From the NCBI GenBank assembly GCA_035290885.1, contig DATDTL010000016.1, forward strand, positions 1-11,781: a stretch of 11,781 nucleotides of DNA, in the 5' to 3' direction. A model generated the notes under the pieces. The model was not told where the DNA came from. It ran no database searches and saw only the letters and a list, made by a program, of their open reading frames with translations. The translations under genes were made by a program, and so were the position numbers. Below, one piece after another: positions 1 through 6,402 of this stretch. Numbering within the stretch: position 1 is the first letter of the stretch; every line of letters begins with the position of its first letter. The stretch comes from JACQID01 sp035290885. GTDB lineage: Archaea; Aenigmatarchaeota; Aenigmatarchaeia; GW2011-AR5.

Positions 1-11
1 TTCCTCCTCAA

Positions 12-42
12 ATTATAAAGAACGGAAAGCTTATAAATCCCT
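12..42. promoter_or_regulatory. Divergent TATA promoter region at the left edge
   Basis: A near-symmetric TATA element (GCTTATAAATCC, about 28-39) can be read on both strands. Leftward, a GAGGAGG Shine-Dalgarno sequence lies on the minus strand at about 2-8, so a minus-strand gene probably starts just outside the window. Rightward, the element lies about 30 bp before the possible TTG start at 68. A second TATAAAG lies at 14-20. The function is inferred from archaeal promoter spacing. Confidence 0.45.
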
Positions 43-67
43 CCGAAATTAAAGCGAAAAGCTCAAA

Positions 68-322
68 TTGTTACGTTATAATAGTGATTTAAATAGATTT
101 CTGTCTTTGACTTCTGGGATAATCATGTCTATAGCAGATAACGTATATCTATCAGATAGGTTCATATCACAAAATGTAGCTGCTGCATACATTTTCATGA
201 AAGTTCGACAAGAAGGGGATGTTCCGCCTTATCCTACTACGCCTAACTCACAGAAAGCAACACTATGTGCGGCTATGCGAATAGGATACCGACCAGAATA
301 TCGGTATGCTATGTTTGTATAG
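68..322 (+). CDS. Possible small hypothetical protein (84 aa, doubtful)
   Basis: An open frame starts at TTG 68, about 30 bp downstream of a TATA box, and ends in TAG at 320-322, just before the tRNA-Thr gene. A shorter version could start at ATG 125 (about 65 aa). I recognise no domain. The product has no clear membrane segment and ends in an aromatic-rich stretch with the pattern IGYRPEYRY. The DNA here is visibly AT-richer than in the flanking genes. It may be a real short gene, a remnant of a transferred sequence, or spurious. Only the frame and the upstream promoter support it. Confidence 0.25.
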   Translation: MLRYNSDLNRFLSLTSGIIMSIADNVYLSDRFISQNVAAAYIFMKVRQEGDVPPYPTTPNSQKATLCAAMRIGYRPEYRYAMFV

Positions 323-329
323 AGACTAA

Positions 330-430
330 AGCCCCGGGCGAGAGTTGAACTCGCGGCCTTTACCTTACCAAGGTTTAGCGACGATGTCTTATGGCATTCG
401 TTAACGCTCTACCAACTGAGCTACCGAGGC
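330..430 (-). tRNA. tRNA-Thr(GGU) with an intron in the anticodon stem
   Basis: On the minus strand the acceptor GCCTCGG (430-424) pairs with CCGGGGC (337-331), with one G-U pair. The D arm is GCTC/GAGC with loop AGTTGGTA, and the T arm is GCGAG-TTCAACT-CTCGC. Removing a 28-nt intron (402-375) restores anticodon stem TTACC/GGTAA around loop TTGGTAA, giving anticodon GGU and a 73-nt tRNA. The discriminator base at 330 is U, which is known for threonine tRNAs of several archaea. No CCA is encoded. Without intron removal the stem has a mismatch, and this is what gives the intron away. The identity rests on the anticodon plus U73. Confidence 0.9.
375..402 (-). other. tRNA-Thr intron (28 nt) with a BHB splice motif, position 28/29
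   Basis: The BHB motif can be built directly. The central 4-bp helix is AGCG (exon, 408-405) with CGCT (intron, 380-377). The 3-nt bulges are TTA (404-402) and AAA (376-374). The inner intron helix is ACGA/TCGT. Cutting after the second base of each bulge joins TT to ACC and makes a perfect anticodon stem. The outer helix is weak, so this may be a relaxed BHB. The site, between tRNA positions 28 and 29, is non-canonical; 37/38 is the usual archaeal site. Confidence 0.8.
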
Positions 431-449
431 ACCTGCTTTACTTTGGAAG

Positions 450-466
450 AAAAGCTTTTATTATTC
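450..466. promoter_or_regulatory. Bidirectional promoter between tRNA-Thr and the metallopeptidase gene
   Basis: Only 53 bp separate the tRNA 5' end (430) from the GTG start at 484. The one AT-rich element (TTTTATTATT, 456-465, next to the palindrome AAAAGCTTTT at 450-459) lies about 24 bp before the GTG. It also lies about 30 bp before the tRNA on the other strand. Both distances fit archaeal TATA spacing, so one element probably serves both genes, and the protein mRNA would be leaderless. Confidence 0.5.
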
Positions 467-483
467 CACCGGCATTTAGCAAC

Positions 484-846
484 GTGATAAAATACCATCA
501 TTCTGATGCCGTGAAGACCCGTATAAGCGAAATAGCCGCTAAATTAGGCATCAAGCACGACCTGTCCCGCGTAGCGTGCGTTGAAAGCGTAGGTTCAAAA
601 AGCAAGCGAACTCTTGCGCGTTGCCACGCCCTGCCGCGCATAATGCAGGTGGCTTTGGGAACCAAGGCCCATTACGTTATAGAGGTCATAACCGAGAATT
701 TCTCTCCGTTGCCAAAGTCAGAGCAGGACAAGACCTTGATTCATGAGCTCATGCACATACCCAAAAGCTTCGGCGGCGGCTTCCGTCATCACGATTACGT
801 TTGCAGGAAGAACGTTGAAACGATGTACAGGAAACTGGCGGAGTAG
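484..846 (+). CDS. Small predicted metallopeptidase (HExxH)
   Basis: This is a 120-residue protein from GTG 484. The zinc-protease signature HELMH is at residues 87-91, followed by IPKSFGGGFRHH (92-103), where a later His could be the third metal ligand. The segment GSKSKRTLARCHALPRI (about 38-53) is the other conserved block of this small archaeal predicted-metallopeptidase family (COG4900-like, from memory). The substrate is unknown. The frame stays open upstream to an ATG at 391, but that start lies inside the tRNA-Thr gene. GTG 484 fits better because a TATA element lies about 24 bp upstream and family members start near this point. There is no signal peptide, so it is probably cytoplasmic. 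It converges on the zinc-ribbon gene with a 65-bp gap. Confidence 0.75.
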   Translation: MIKYHHSDAVKTRISEIAAKLGIKHDLSRVACVESVGSKSKRTLARCHALPRIMQVALGTKAHYVIEVITENFSPLPKSEQDKTLIHELMHIPKSFGGGFRHHDYVCRKNVETMYRKLAE

Positions 847-911
847 TTTGTATAGTAAGCAGAATTAAAATATTTAAGCATCTGCAGTTTGTAAACTTGA
901 CAAAATACAAC

Positions 912-1199
912 TCAAGCCTTCGCCTTTTTCATGTCGCGCTTGAACTGCTGCTTGAGCTTGGGCACCGCTATCTTTGCGCCGCAGCCTTCGCACTTGATGG
1001 CAAATGGCCTTTTCCATTCCTGTTCAACATACGATTCATGGGCGCATTTCGGGCATTTGTACTCAACGCGGGCAATGCCGTCGGATTTCGGCACTAAAAC
1101 ACGTATCTTGCCCGTGCCGTCAACGCTCCTGTTGGTGTGGTAAAGCGTGCTTGACGGCTTTAGGAAATTAGCTGCGATATAATCATCTATCTTGCCCAT
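912..1199 (-). CDS. Zinc-ribbon protein of unknown function (95 aa)
   Basis: A four-cysteine zinc ribbon is visible: CPKC (C49, C52) and CEGC (C70, C73), with the spacer EWKRPFAIK between them. A lysine-rich tail (KLKQQFKRDMKKAKA) ends the protein. The N-terminal half has no motif I recognise. The basic tail and ribbon suggest nucleic-acid or ribosome binding, but this is inference. It resembles small uncharacterised zinc-ribbon proteins of archaea rather than aIF2-beta, whose zinc motif differs. The ATG at 1199 is preceded by GTGAT (1207-1203) and a TATA box (TTATAA, about 1231-1236) 35 bp away, implying a short leader. It is the last gene of the minus-strand run. Confidence 0.7.
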   Translation of the reverse strand: MGKIDDYIAANFLKPSSTLYHTNRSVDGTGKIRVLVPKSDGIARVEYKCPKCAHESYVEQEWKRPFAIKCEGCGAKIAVPKLKQQFKRDMKKAKA

Positions 1200-1240
1200 G
1201 AAATCACTGCTATAGTTACACGCGCCATCCTTATAAGCGT

Positions 1241-2047
1241 TTACAACACCGCGGCTCCTGCTGCAAAAGCCAGAGTCATGAGAGCCATGGAAAACGCCGT
1301 TATTGCAGGGGCATTTTTATGGACGGCTATTGCCATCAGCAGCACCATGTCAGCCAGCAGCGCAAAAAGCATGTAGACGTATCCCTCGAAGCCAAGGCCA
1401 AAAGGCGCGAAGCTGGCAACTATAGCAAACATAAGGAAAGCCGCTGCAGCTGTCCGGGCGCGGTTCACGCCGTATTTCTCGGCAATGGATGCGACGGCCT
1501 TGTCGTCCATCATGCCGTTGACGCTCCTGTATATGTCCGCTCCTGCAGCGGCAAGAAAGACGCAAGCCGGAAGAAACGCGGCACCCGGGAAGATCGTGCC
1601 GTTCAGCAGCACCGATGCAAACGGCATTGCCGCAAGCGCGGCAAATGCGATGTTGCCGATGAGCATGATGCGCTTCAGTTTCCAGAAATAAAGCGCGGAA
1701 AACGCCGCGATTCCGGCAACTAATGGAGGCGCATCCACGTTAACGGTAAAAGTAGACAGAATCCCTATAATTGAAAGCATCATAGCCATCAAAAGCGCGC
1801 TGCTCCTGTATTCCACTTCCTGTGAGAAGTAACTGGAAAACGACATCGCTCCGGCGCATACAATAAACGCAGTAATGGACGCGAACACGGGCGCTGACGA
1901 ATGGGAAATGCCGTATATTGAAAAAACAGCATAAACCGTGGCCGCGACAGCCGCGCATATTTCCGGCCGCACGATAGAAGCGTAGTCCGTAATTCCGGGC
2001 CGTTTTATTGCAGGCTCTTCCGATGAAGATGGCTTGATGGATTTCAT
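1241..2047 (-). CDS. UbiA-family prenyltransferase-like membrane protein with degraded active-site motifs
   Basis: The 268-residue protein has about eight or nine hydrophobic helices and the overall pattern of the UbiA superfamily, closest to archaeal digeranylgeranylglyceryl phosphate synthases. These make the second ether bond of archaeal lipids. The segment ALYFWKLKRIMLIGNIAFA (118-136) matches their conserved YSWKLKR...GN block. However, the first Asp-rich motif, usually NDxxDxExD, reads SSYFSQEVE (71-79), with Asn and both leading Asp replaced by Ser. The second motif (about 170-182) reads ADIYRSVNGMMDD instead of an RE..KD.ED..GD type. The Mg-diphosphate ligands are therefore mostly gone. 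The protein may be inactive or divergent. A TATA box (about 2070-2077) 27 bp before the ATG suggests a leaderless mRNA. Confidence 0.75.
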   Translation of the reverse strand: MKSIKPSSSEEPAIKRPGITDYASIVRPEICAAVAATVYAVFSIYGISHSSAPVFASITAFIVCAGAMSFSSYFSQEVEYRSSALLMAMMLSIIGILSTFTVNVDAPPLVAGIAAFSALYFWKLKRIMLIGNIAFAALAAMPFASVLLNGTIFPGAAFLPACVFLAAAGADIYRSVNGMMDDKAVASIAEKYGVNRARTAAAAFLMFAIVASFAPFGLGFEGYVYMLFALLADMVLLMAIAVHKNAPAITAFSMALMTLAFAAGAAVL

Positions 2048-2069
2048 GGTTCTATTTTGTCATTGTAGA

Positions 2070-2077
2070 TTTTATAG
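2070..2077 (-). promoter_or_regulatory. TATA box for the UbiA-like gene
   Basis: The minus strand reads ACTATAAAATC, centred about 27 bp upstream of the ATG at 2047. This spacing is expected for a leaderless archaeal transcript. Confidence 0.5.
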
Positions 2078-2113
2078 TTAACAAAACTCGCCTGCGCGAT
2101 TGATCATTCCTCG

Positions 2114-2752
2114 TTAGAATTTTAACCATTTGATAATTTCATTCATGAGCTGCGGCTGCTCCGCAAAAAGGTTCGTGCCGTGCGCCGCTGTATTGAAAAT
2201 ACTTGCTTTGCTGCCGTTTATAAGGCTCGCCAGCTTTTTGGCGGTGCCGCTGCACGATACGTCAGAAGAGCCTTCAACTATGAACGAAGCCTGCTCAGCC
2301 TGCAGCTTGCGCGCAGCCGGCTCGGCAAGCGCCCCGCTGTAGTCCAGTCCCGCAGAAAGCAGCACGGTTTTCTTGATTTCCGGATGCTGCGACTGGTAAA
2401 GCAGGGCAAGGTTCGCGCCTATGGAAGCGCCTGTGATGTATATATTCTTGGCGCCTTCTGCTGTAAGGTATGCAACAGCAGCTTCCACGTCCTTTATGGA
2501 AGCCTGATGCTCAGCATCCGAGAATTTACGGAAATCCAGCTTCCTGATGCCTTGGGTCAGGCTTTCGCCGTGCCCACGCAGGTCTATGGCGAGAACAGTA
2601 AAGCCCGTTTTGTTGAGCAGTTCTGCAAAGTTGCTCCAGCTTTCTTTAGTGGCAGGCATCATATGCAGAAGAAGCACGGCAGTGTTTGAACCCTGCCAAT
2701 AGTGCCCTTTAATTTCAACGCCGTCAAGAGTGGCGAAAGAGGCTTTCTCCAT
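2114..2752 (-). CDS. Alpha/beta hydrolase (serine hydrolase)
   Basis: The 212-residue protein has a compact alpha/beta hydrolase core. The oxyanion region is LLLHMMPATKESW (27-39, in place of the common HG). The strand-4 motif is AIDLRGHGES (55-64). The nucleophile elbow is GASIG with Ser110, the probable acid is Asp164 (EGSSDVSC), and the catalytic His is His191 (AAHGTNLF). The complete triad argues for an active esterase, lipase or thioesterase; the substrate is unknown. There is no signal peptide and no large lid domain, so it is probably cytoplasmic. The mRNA is probably leaderless: TATATAAAA-type sequence (about 2771-2780) lies 24 bp before the ATG. It sits between the UbiA-like gene and L40e on the same strand, apparently with its own promoter. 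Confidence 0.85.
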   Translation of the reverse strand: MEKASFATLDGVEIKGHYWQGSNTAVLLLHMMPATKESWSNFAELLNKTGFTVLAIDLRGHGESLTQGIRKLDFRKFSDAEHQASIKDVEAAVAYLTAEGAKNIYITGASIGANLALLYQSQHPEIKKTVLLSAGLDYSGALAEPAARKLQAEQASFIVEGSSDVSCSGTAKKLASLINGSKASIFNTAAHGTNLFAEQPQLMNEIIKWLKF

Positions 2753-2770
2753 CCGTTAATTTGTGCTGGA

Positions 2771-2780
2771 GATATAAAAA
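2771..2780 (-). promoter_or_regulatory. TATA box for the alpha/beta hydrolase gene
   Basis: The minus strand reads TTTTTATATC, centred about 24 bp upstream of the ATG at 2752. A leaderless start is implied. Confidence 0.5.
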
Positions 2781-2803
2781 TGACACAGTAAGATAGAGCC
2801 TGA

Positions 2804-2989
2804 TTATACCTTTGCGCCGCGCCTTTCCTTGGCCTTGAGGCGCAGGTCCTTGGAGCCGCATTTCCTGCATTTAGACTTCTTCAGTGCTACTTTTGTCTGC
2901 GTGGTCCTGAGCTTTGCGTTGCAGTTCATGCAGACGTAGACGTTGAGGTAATTTCTTTTAAGCACCATTTCGTTGAGTTTCTTGGCCAT
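2804..2989 (-). CDS. rpl40e: 50S ribosomal protein L40e
   Basis: This 61-residue, strongly basic protein has two CxxC pairs, CMNC (C20, C23) and CRKC (C41, C44). They form the single zinc finger of L40e, with the typical NAKLR and KCGSKDLRLK contexts. L40e is a component of the large ribosomal subunit in archaea and eukaryotes; in archaea it is a stand-alone protein without ubiquitin. The length is near the archaeal norm. A TATA element (TTTAAAAAT, about 3011-3020) lies 27 bp before the ATG, so the mRNA is probably leaderless. It lies between the hydrolase and HtpX genes and not in a ribosomal operon. Confidence 0.93.
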   Translation of the reverse strand: MAKKLNEMVLKRNYLNVYVCMNCNAKLRTTQTKVALKKSKCRKCGSKDLRLKAKERRGAKV

Positions 2990-3010
2990 AGCTAATCATA
3001 CATCCAGAAG

Positions 3011-3020
3011 ATTTTTAAAT
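3011..3020 (-). promoter_or_regulatory. TATA box for L40e
   Basis: The minus strand reads GCATTTAAAAAT, centred 27 bp upstream of the ATG at 2989, the spacing expected for a leaderless mRNA. Confidence 0.5.
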
Positions 3021-3028
3021 GCAATATT

Positions 3029-3844
3029 TTATACGGACATGTGCCTTAATATAGATATTCTGTCCTGCACCGGCGGATGAGTGGAAAACAGTCCTGCCAG
3101 AAAACCGGGCTTGAACGGGTTCACTATGAAAAGCGCCGACATGGCAGGATCGCCTTTTACCGGATGCGCCGTTGCTTCCGCCGATATCTTCTCCAGCGCG
3201 CTTGCGAGGCTAAGAGGGTCGGAAACGTGCGCCCCGAACCGGTCGGCCTCGAATTCGCGGCCGCGCGAAATGGCCAGCTGCAATATCGTGGCAGCGAGAG
3301 GCGCGACTATCAAAAGCAGCAAATAGCTGGCAGCGCTGCGCTCTTCATTATTGCTAAAGATGAATATGTGGGCGAACCAAGTTATGGCTCCTGCCAAGGT
3401 CGCTGCCATGGCGCTTATGAGAGTATCTCTGTTCTTGACGTGGCCTATTTCGTGCGCCAGAACGGCTTCCACTTCTTCTGTGCTTAGATGGGCAAGCAGG
3501 CCTTTTGTCACTGCCACGGCGGCATGGTTCGGATCCCTGCCAGTCGCAAAAGCGTTGGGCACGTTCGCATTGACGTAATAGAGGGGCGGCACAGGCATGT
3601 CAGCCTTCTTGCATATCTTCTCAAGCGAGGCGTAAACTTCCGGATAATCGTTGGGCTTCACTTTCTTGGCGCCGTAGACCGAAAGCACGAATTTGTCCGA
3701 ATACCAGTATGCAAGCAGGTTTGCAGCCAGAGCCACTAGGAAGCCGATTATCATTCCCCCGCTTCCTGCGAAATAATATCCTATTGCAAGGAACAGGGCA
3801 GTCAATACGGAAAGCGGTATCAGGGTGCGAAGGATTGATGACAT
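3029..3844 (-). CDS. htpX: HtpX-type membrane zinc metalloprotease
   Basis: HtpX is an integral-membrane M48 protease that degrades damaged membrane proteins. The 271-residue protein has two N-terminal helices (about 7-26 and 29-47), then the catalytic HEIGH at 131-135 (zinc ligands His131 and His135, catalytic Glu132). Two more hydrophobic segments follow (about 144-163 and 173-193), and then REFEADRFGA (196-205), where Glu197 is the third zinc ligand. The FATGRDPNHAAVAVTKGLL block (about 99-117) is also typical. Length and motif order are complete. It starts 18 bp after the end of the Fap7-like gene. A TATA-like element (about 3867-3875) sits inside that gene's last codons, 27 bp before the ATG, so it may be transcribed both by itself and by readthrough. 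Confidence 0.95.
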   Translation of the reverse strand: MSSILRTLIPLSVLTALFLAIGYYFAGSGGMIIGFLVALAANLLAYWYSDKFVLSVYGAKKVKPNDYPEVYASLEKICKKADMPVPPLYYVNANVPNAFATGRDPNHAAVAVTKGLLAHLSTEEVEAVLAHEIGHVKNRDTLISAMAATLAGAITWFAHIFIFSNNEERSAASYLLLLIVAPLAATILQLAISRGREFEADRFGAHVSDPLSLASALEKISAEATAHPVKGDPAMSALFIVNPFKPGFLAGLFSTHPPVQDRISILRHMSV

Positions 3845-3862
3845 AATGATTATACAACACGT

Positions 3863-4429
3863 TCAGATATTAAAGCGTTTGGGATCTGCGTTAATGAGAT
3901 AACCTCTGTATTTTCTCGTCCAGTCTATGCTGCCGGGGGCGTAGTTCTTTCCTGCCGCGCCAGAGATGATCTTCTTGATTATGCCCGCCGTTTCTGCGGC
4001 GGATTTGCTTGATGTATCTATTTCCACCACCTTCCGGCGCTTTCCAAGAGCTTCAATAGTTATTGCATCAAGTATTTCCGCCTGTATGTTTTCCCTTATT
4101 TTTCGGGCGCTCCATTTGCGGACCTTTAGCCGTCTTTCCAGTTCCGCAGGATTGCAGCGCAGCACGGCCACAAGATCGGCCTTAAGCAGGTGGGAAAGCA
4201 TGCCTTCAATAATGGAATCGTGAGTTGCCATTTTATTGACGGCTTTCTGCAGTTTTTGAGGATCAACTATCATGACTTTTCTTATGTTATCTTTACCGGC
4301 CAAAGCGCCTCGTTTGGCAGCGTCTTTTGTGCGGATTATCGCGAAGCCCGTGAGAGCCGCAAGTTCCTTGGCAACAGAGCTTTTTCCCGTGCCCGGCACG
4401 CCTGCTATTGCGATTATCTTGAAATGCAT
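3863..4429 (-). CDS. Fap7-like adenylate kinase family protein
   Basis: This 188-residue P-loop kinase resembles archaeal Fap7 (eukaryotic AK6/hCINAP). That family has adenylate kinase or ATPase activity and helps mature the small ribosomal subunit. Walker A is GVPGTGKSS (10-18). The segment IIEGMLSHLL (73-82) is the family's EGHLSHLL block, with Met in place of the usual His. The segments VLRCNPAELERRL (89-101) and KIRENIQAEILD (110-121) match the lid and following helix. The C-terminus carries YAPGSIDWTRKY, seen in archaeal members. The start at 4429 is backed by a GGTGA Shine-Dalgarno sequence (4441-4437), 7 nt upstream, and a TATA box about 34 bp away, implying a short leader. It probably acts in the cytoplasm. 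Confidence 0.88.
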   Translation of the reverse strand: MHFKIIAIAGVPGTGKSSVAKELAALTGFAIIRTKDAAKRGALAGKDNIRKVMIVDPQKLQKAVNKMATHDSIIEGMLSHLLKADLVAVLRCNPAELERRLKVRKWSARKIRENIQAEILDAITIEALGKRRKVVEIDTSSKSAAETAGIIKKIISGAAGKNYAPGSIDWTRKYRGYLINADPKRFNI

Positions 4430-4436
4430 GTCATTT

Positions 4437-4470
4437 TCACCATGTCGCTAATCCGGATCATTATAATCCT
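4437..4470 (-). promoter_or_regulatory. Promoter and Shine-Dalgarno site of the Fap7-like gene
   Basis: The TATA element (GGATTATAATGA, about 4458-4469) is 34 bp from the ATG instead of about 26. A GGTGA Shine-Dalgarno sequence at 4441-4437 fills the extra space. This predicts a leader of roughly 8-12 nt. Confidence 0.45.
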
Positions 4471-4492
4471 TATCGTTTCATGCACTGTCGCA

Positions 4493-6352
4493 TCATCCGA
4501 AGATGCCATGCAAGAACGACAGGATAGCGGATAAGATGCCGGTTAAAATATCGGTACCCGGCGCAGCTGCTGGAACAAGAGGCGTAACTTCAGCCACGCT
4601 GTCGTAGGTATAGATGCCGTTGCCTATGACTGAAACGTGCACTTCCTGCCTGCCGGCAGGCACGCCGATGAAGGTAAAGTTGGCCACCGAGGCGGAGCCG
4701 GAGCTTGTTGTGACGGTTTGTTTCTGGGTCGCTTCACCGAACGCCACCGTGACTGCGGCAGCTCTCGCCGAGCCGGCAACGTTGATTATCCTCACGGAAA
4801 CAGTGAGGTTTGAGCCTTCGGCCACGTTTTCAGGAAGCAGTACATCAACGTTGAACTCCCGTTCTCTTGCGGTTTTTACGGTTTTCACGTCCAGCCCGCC
4901 CTCGGAATAAAGATAGAAAGTGCTGTCGCTTGGCTTGGAGAACGAAAGCGCCCATTCCGTATCCTCGTGGATTCCAAGAGCATCGTTGTAAAAAATGAAT
5001 TTACTTTTGGAATTTGCAAAGAGAGAAAAAGTTTGGCCAGTGGCTGCCGTTCCCGGTCCGGATATGGAGGGCGTTCCATATGTTTTTGTTCTTCCTGATA
5101 TCACTATTGGCCTCTCGGCAAGGCTTCCGGTCTGGCTGTAGAGCTTTACAGGGCAGGAATACATGAATCCGTCCTGCAAGCCGCGCGAAACGTTAAAGAA
5201 CCAGTAGAGTTCCCTGTTCCCGCACGAGAATATCTCCTTTGCAGGGCTGTAAACCGCCAGCACTTCCGTGGCGTCTTCGCCTGCGCAGGAATTCAGGCGC
5301 AACTCGCTTATCATGCAGGTGCCTGTAGTGATATTGGCGATTATGTACCCTTTTTCTTCAGGGTTCAGGGCCCCTGCCCGAAGCTTTATCTGCGACACGT
5401 CGGATTCTGAATAGTCTGCGAGCTCCAGCGTGTCCGGGTTTCTTGCCCATTCCGCCTTGCCGCCGCTCGTGGTATACGTGAACGTCTCGGTCTGGTTGGA
5501 GTCCTGCTGATATGCCGTGGCGACGTGCGTGGCATCCAGATAGCCGGCTTCGTTCCATGTCGGGTCAAGCGGTATCCACGTGCCGTCCTCGGCAAGTATC
5601 TCGACCCATGCATGGCCGACCAGCTTGTTTTCAACCGAAGAATATGCGTAACCCACTACGTATCTTGACGGTATGCCGGATATCTTCAGGAGCGAAGAAA
5701 GCAGGTTGGCGTATTCCACGCACACGCCCCGCTTGTTGTCCATTACCCAGTCGCTCGGCTTGGATTCCCCGACCAAGCTGAGGTCGTATTTGATGTAATT
5801 ATGCACGAACATCGCAAGCTCGGCAGCCTTTTCAAGCGATTTTGAGTAGGGAAAAGCCACATCGCGCATCTTGTCGTTGAACGTTATCTGGCTGTTGGCC
5901 TTGAGGTAGGAATCGCCCGATCCTATCTTTTTCATGGGCGTGTAGACTGCGCTGTTCCTGATGCTCATGTCCACGCTGTATTTTAAGTCTCCTGCGCTGT
6001 TCCCCCATTCCAGCAGCAGCACCGTATTGCCGTTGCTGTCGTTTATGAATTTCCATTTGTCAGCAATGACCTTTAGCGACTCTATGCCTTTCTGAGGCAC
6101 GGATATCGTGAGATTCGCCGAGGCAAGGCCGCCGCTGACCTTTATGGTGCCGGACTTGAGAATATGGAAAACCGCTTCAGTGATGCGCTTCGGGTTTATC
6201 GTGTCGTTTGCGCTGTCCTGTGGCTGGGCAAGGGAAACATGAAGTCCAATGGCAAGCACCGCCAGCAGCGCGGCAACAAGGTAAAATTTATTCTTGCCAA
6301 TCAGGCCAATGCTCATGAGGTAAGAATCCGGTAATGCCCATGTCTCTCTCAT
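4493..6352 (-). CDS. Secreted transglutaminase-like (papain-fold) surface protein
   Basis: This is a 619-residue exported protein. The N-terminal hydrophobic segment (about 23-42) is a signal peptide or membrane anchor. The transglutaminase-core triad is visible: Cys211 in RGVCVEYA, His247 in VGHAWVE and Asp263 in PLDPTWNE. In archaea this fold is usually a protease or amidase or a cross-linking enzyme; the substrate is unknown. A long beta-rich region follows. Residues about 505-590 (DVLLPENVAEGSNLTVSVRI and beyond) look like a CARDB or Ig-like domain. The C-terminal hydrophobic stretch ILTGILSAILSFLHGIFG could be a second anchor. Many NxT/NxS sequons fit an extracellular, glycosylated protein. 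I keep the ATG at 6352 because a TATA element lies 26 bp upstream; ATG 6316 is an alternative that also retains the signal. It is divergent from rfcS. Confidence 0.85.
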   Translation of the reverse strand: MRETWALPDSYLMSIGLIGKNKFYLVAALLAVLAIGLHVSLAQPQDSANDTINPKRITEAVFHILKSGTIKVSGGLASANLTISVPQKGIESLKVIADKWKFINDSNGNTVLLLEWGNSAGDLKYSVDMSIRNSAVYTPMKKIGSGDSYLKANSQITFNDKMRDVAFPYSKSLEKAAELAMFVHNYIKYDLSLVGESKPSDWVMDNKRGVCVEYANLLSSLLKISGIPSRYVVGYAYSSVENKLVGHAWVEILAEDGTWIPLDPTWNEAGYLDATHVATAYQQDSNQTETFTYTTSGGKAEWARNPDTLELADYSESDVSQIKLRAGALNPEEKGYIIANITTGTCMISELRLNSCAGEDATEVLAVYSPAKEIFSCGNRELYWFFNVSRGLQDGFMYSCPVKLYSQTGSLAERPIVISGRTKTYGTPSISGPGTAATGQTFSLFANSKSKFIFYNDALGIHEDTEWALSFSKPSDSTFYLYSEGGLDVKTVKTAREREFNVDVLLPENVAEGSNLTVSVRIINVAGSARAAAVTVAFGEATQKQTVTTSSGSASVANFTFIGVPAGRQEVHVSVIGNGIYTYDSVAEVTPLVPAAAPGTDILTGILSAILSFLHGIFG

Positions 6353-6373
6353 ATTAATTATATCTGCCGGCGC

Positions 6374-6382
6374 TTATAAATA
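6374..6382. promoter_or_regulatory. Symmetric TATA element serving two divergent genes
   Basis: TTATAAATA (TATTTATAA on the other strand) is the only strong TATA element midway in the 50-bp gap. Its centre is 25 bp before the rfcS ATG (6403) and 26 bp before the transglutaminase-like ATG (6352). Both mRNAs would be leaderless. A second AT-rich stretch (about 6353-6364) could be used for the alternative start at 6316. Confidence 0.6.
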
Positions 6383-6402
6383 TTGGCTGCTTAGTATTAC
6401 GC

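Noticed and set aside
391..483. Upstream extension of the metallopeptidase frame to ATG 391
   Set aside because: It would start inside the tRNA-Thr gene on the other strand. The extra residues are only the translated antisense of the tRNA, and a promoter-spaced GTG exists at 484.
313..855. GTTTGTATAG occurring near both 313 and 845
   Set aside because: A 10-bp match in AT-rich DNA is too short to call a repeat or attachment site.
2130..2689. Long open frames antisense to the hydrolase gene, and similar ones antisense to HtpX, rfcS and the Orc1/Cdc6 gene
   Set aside because: The sense proteins have clear motifs. The antisense products have no domain and follow from codon composition.
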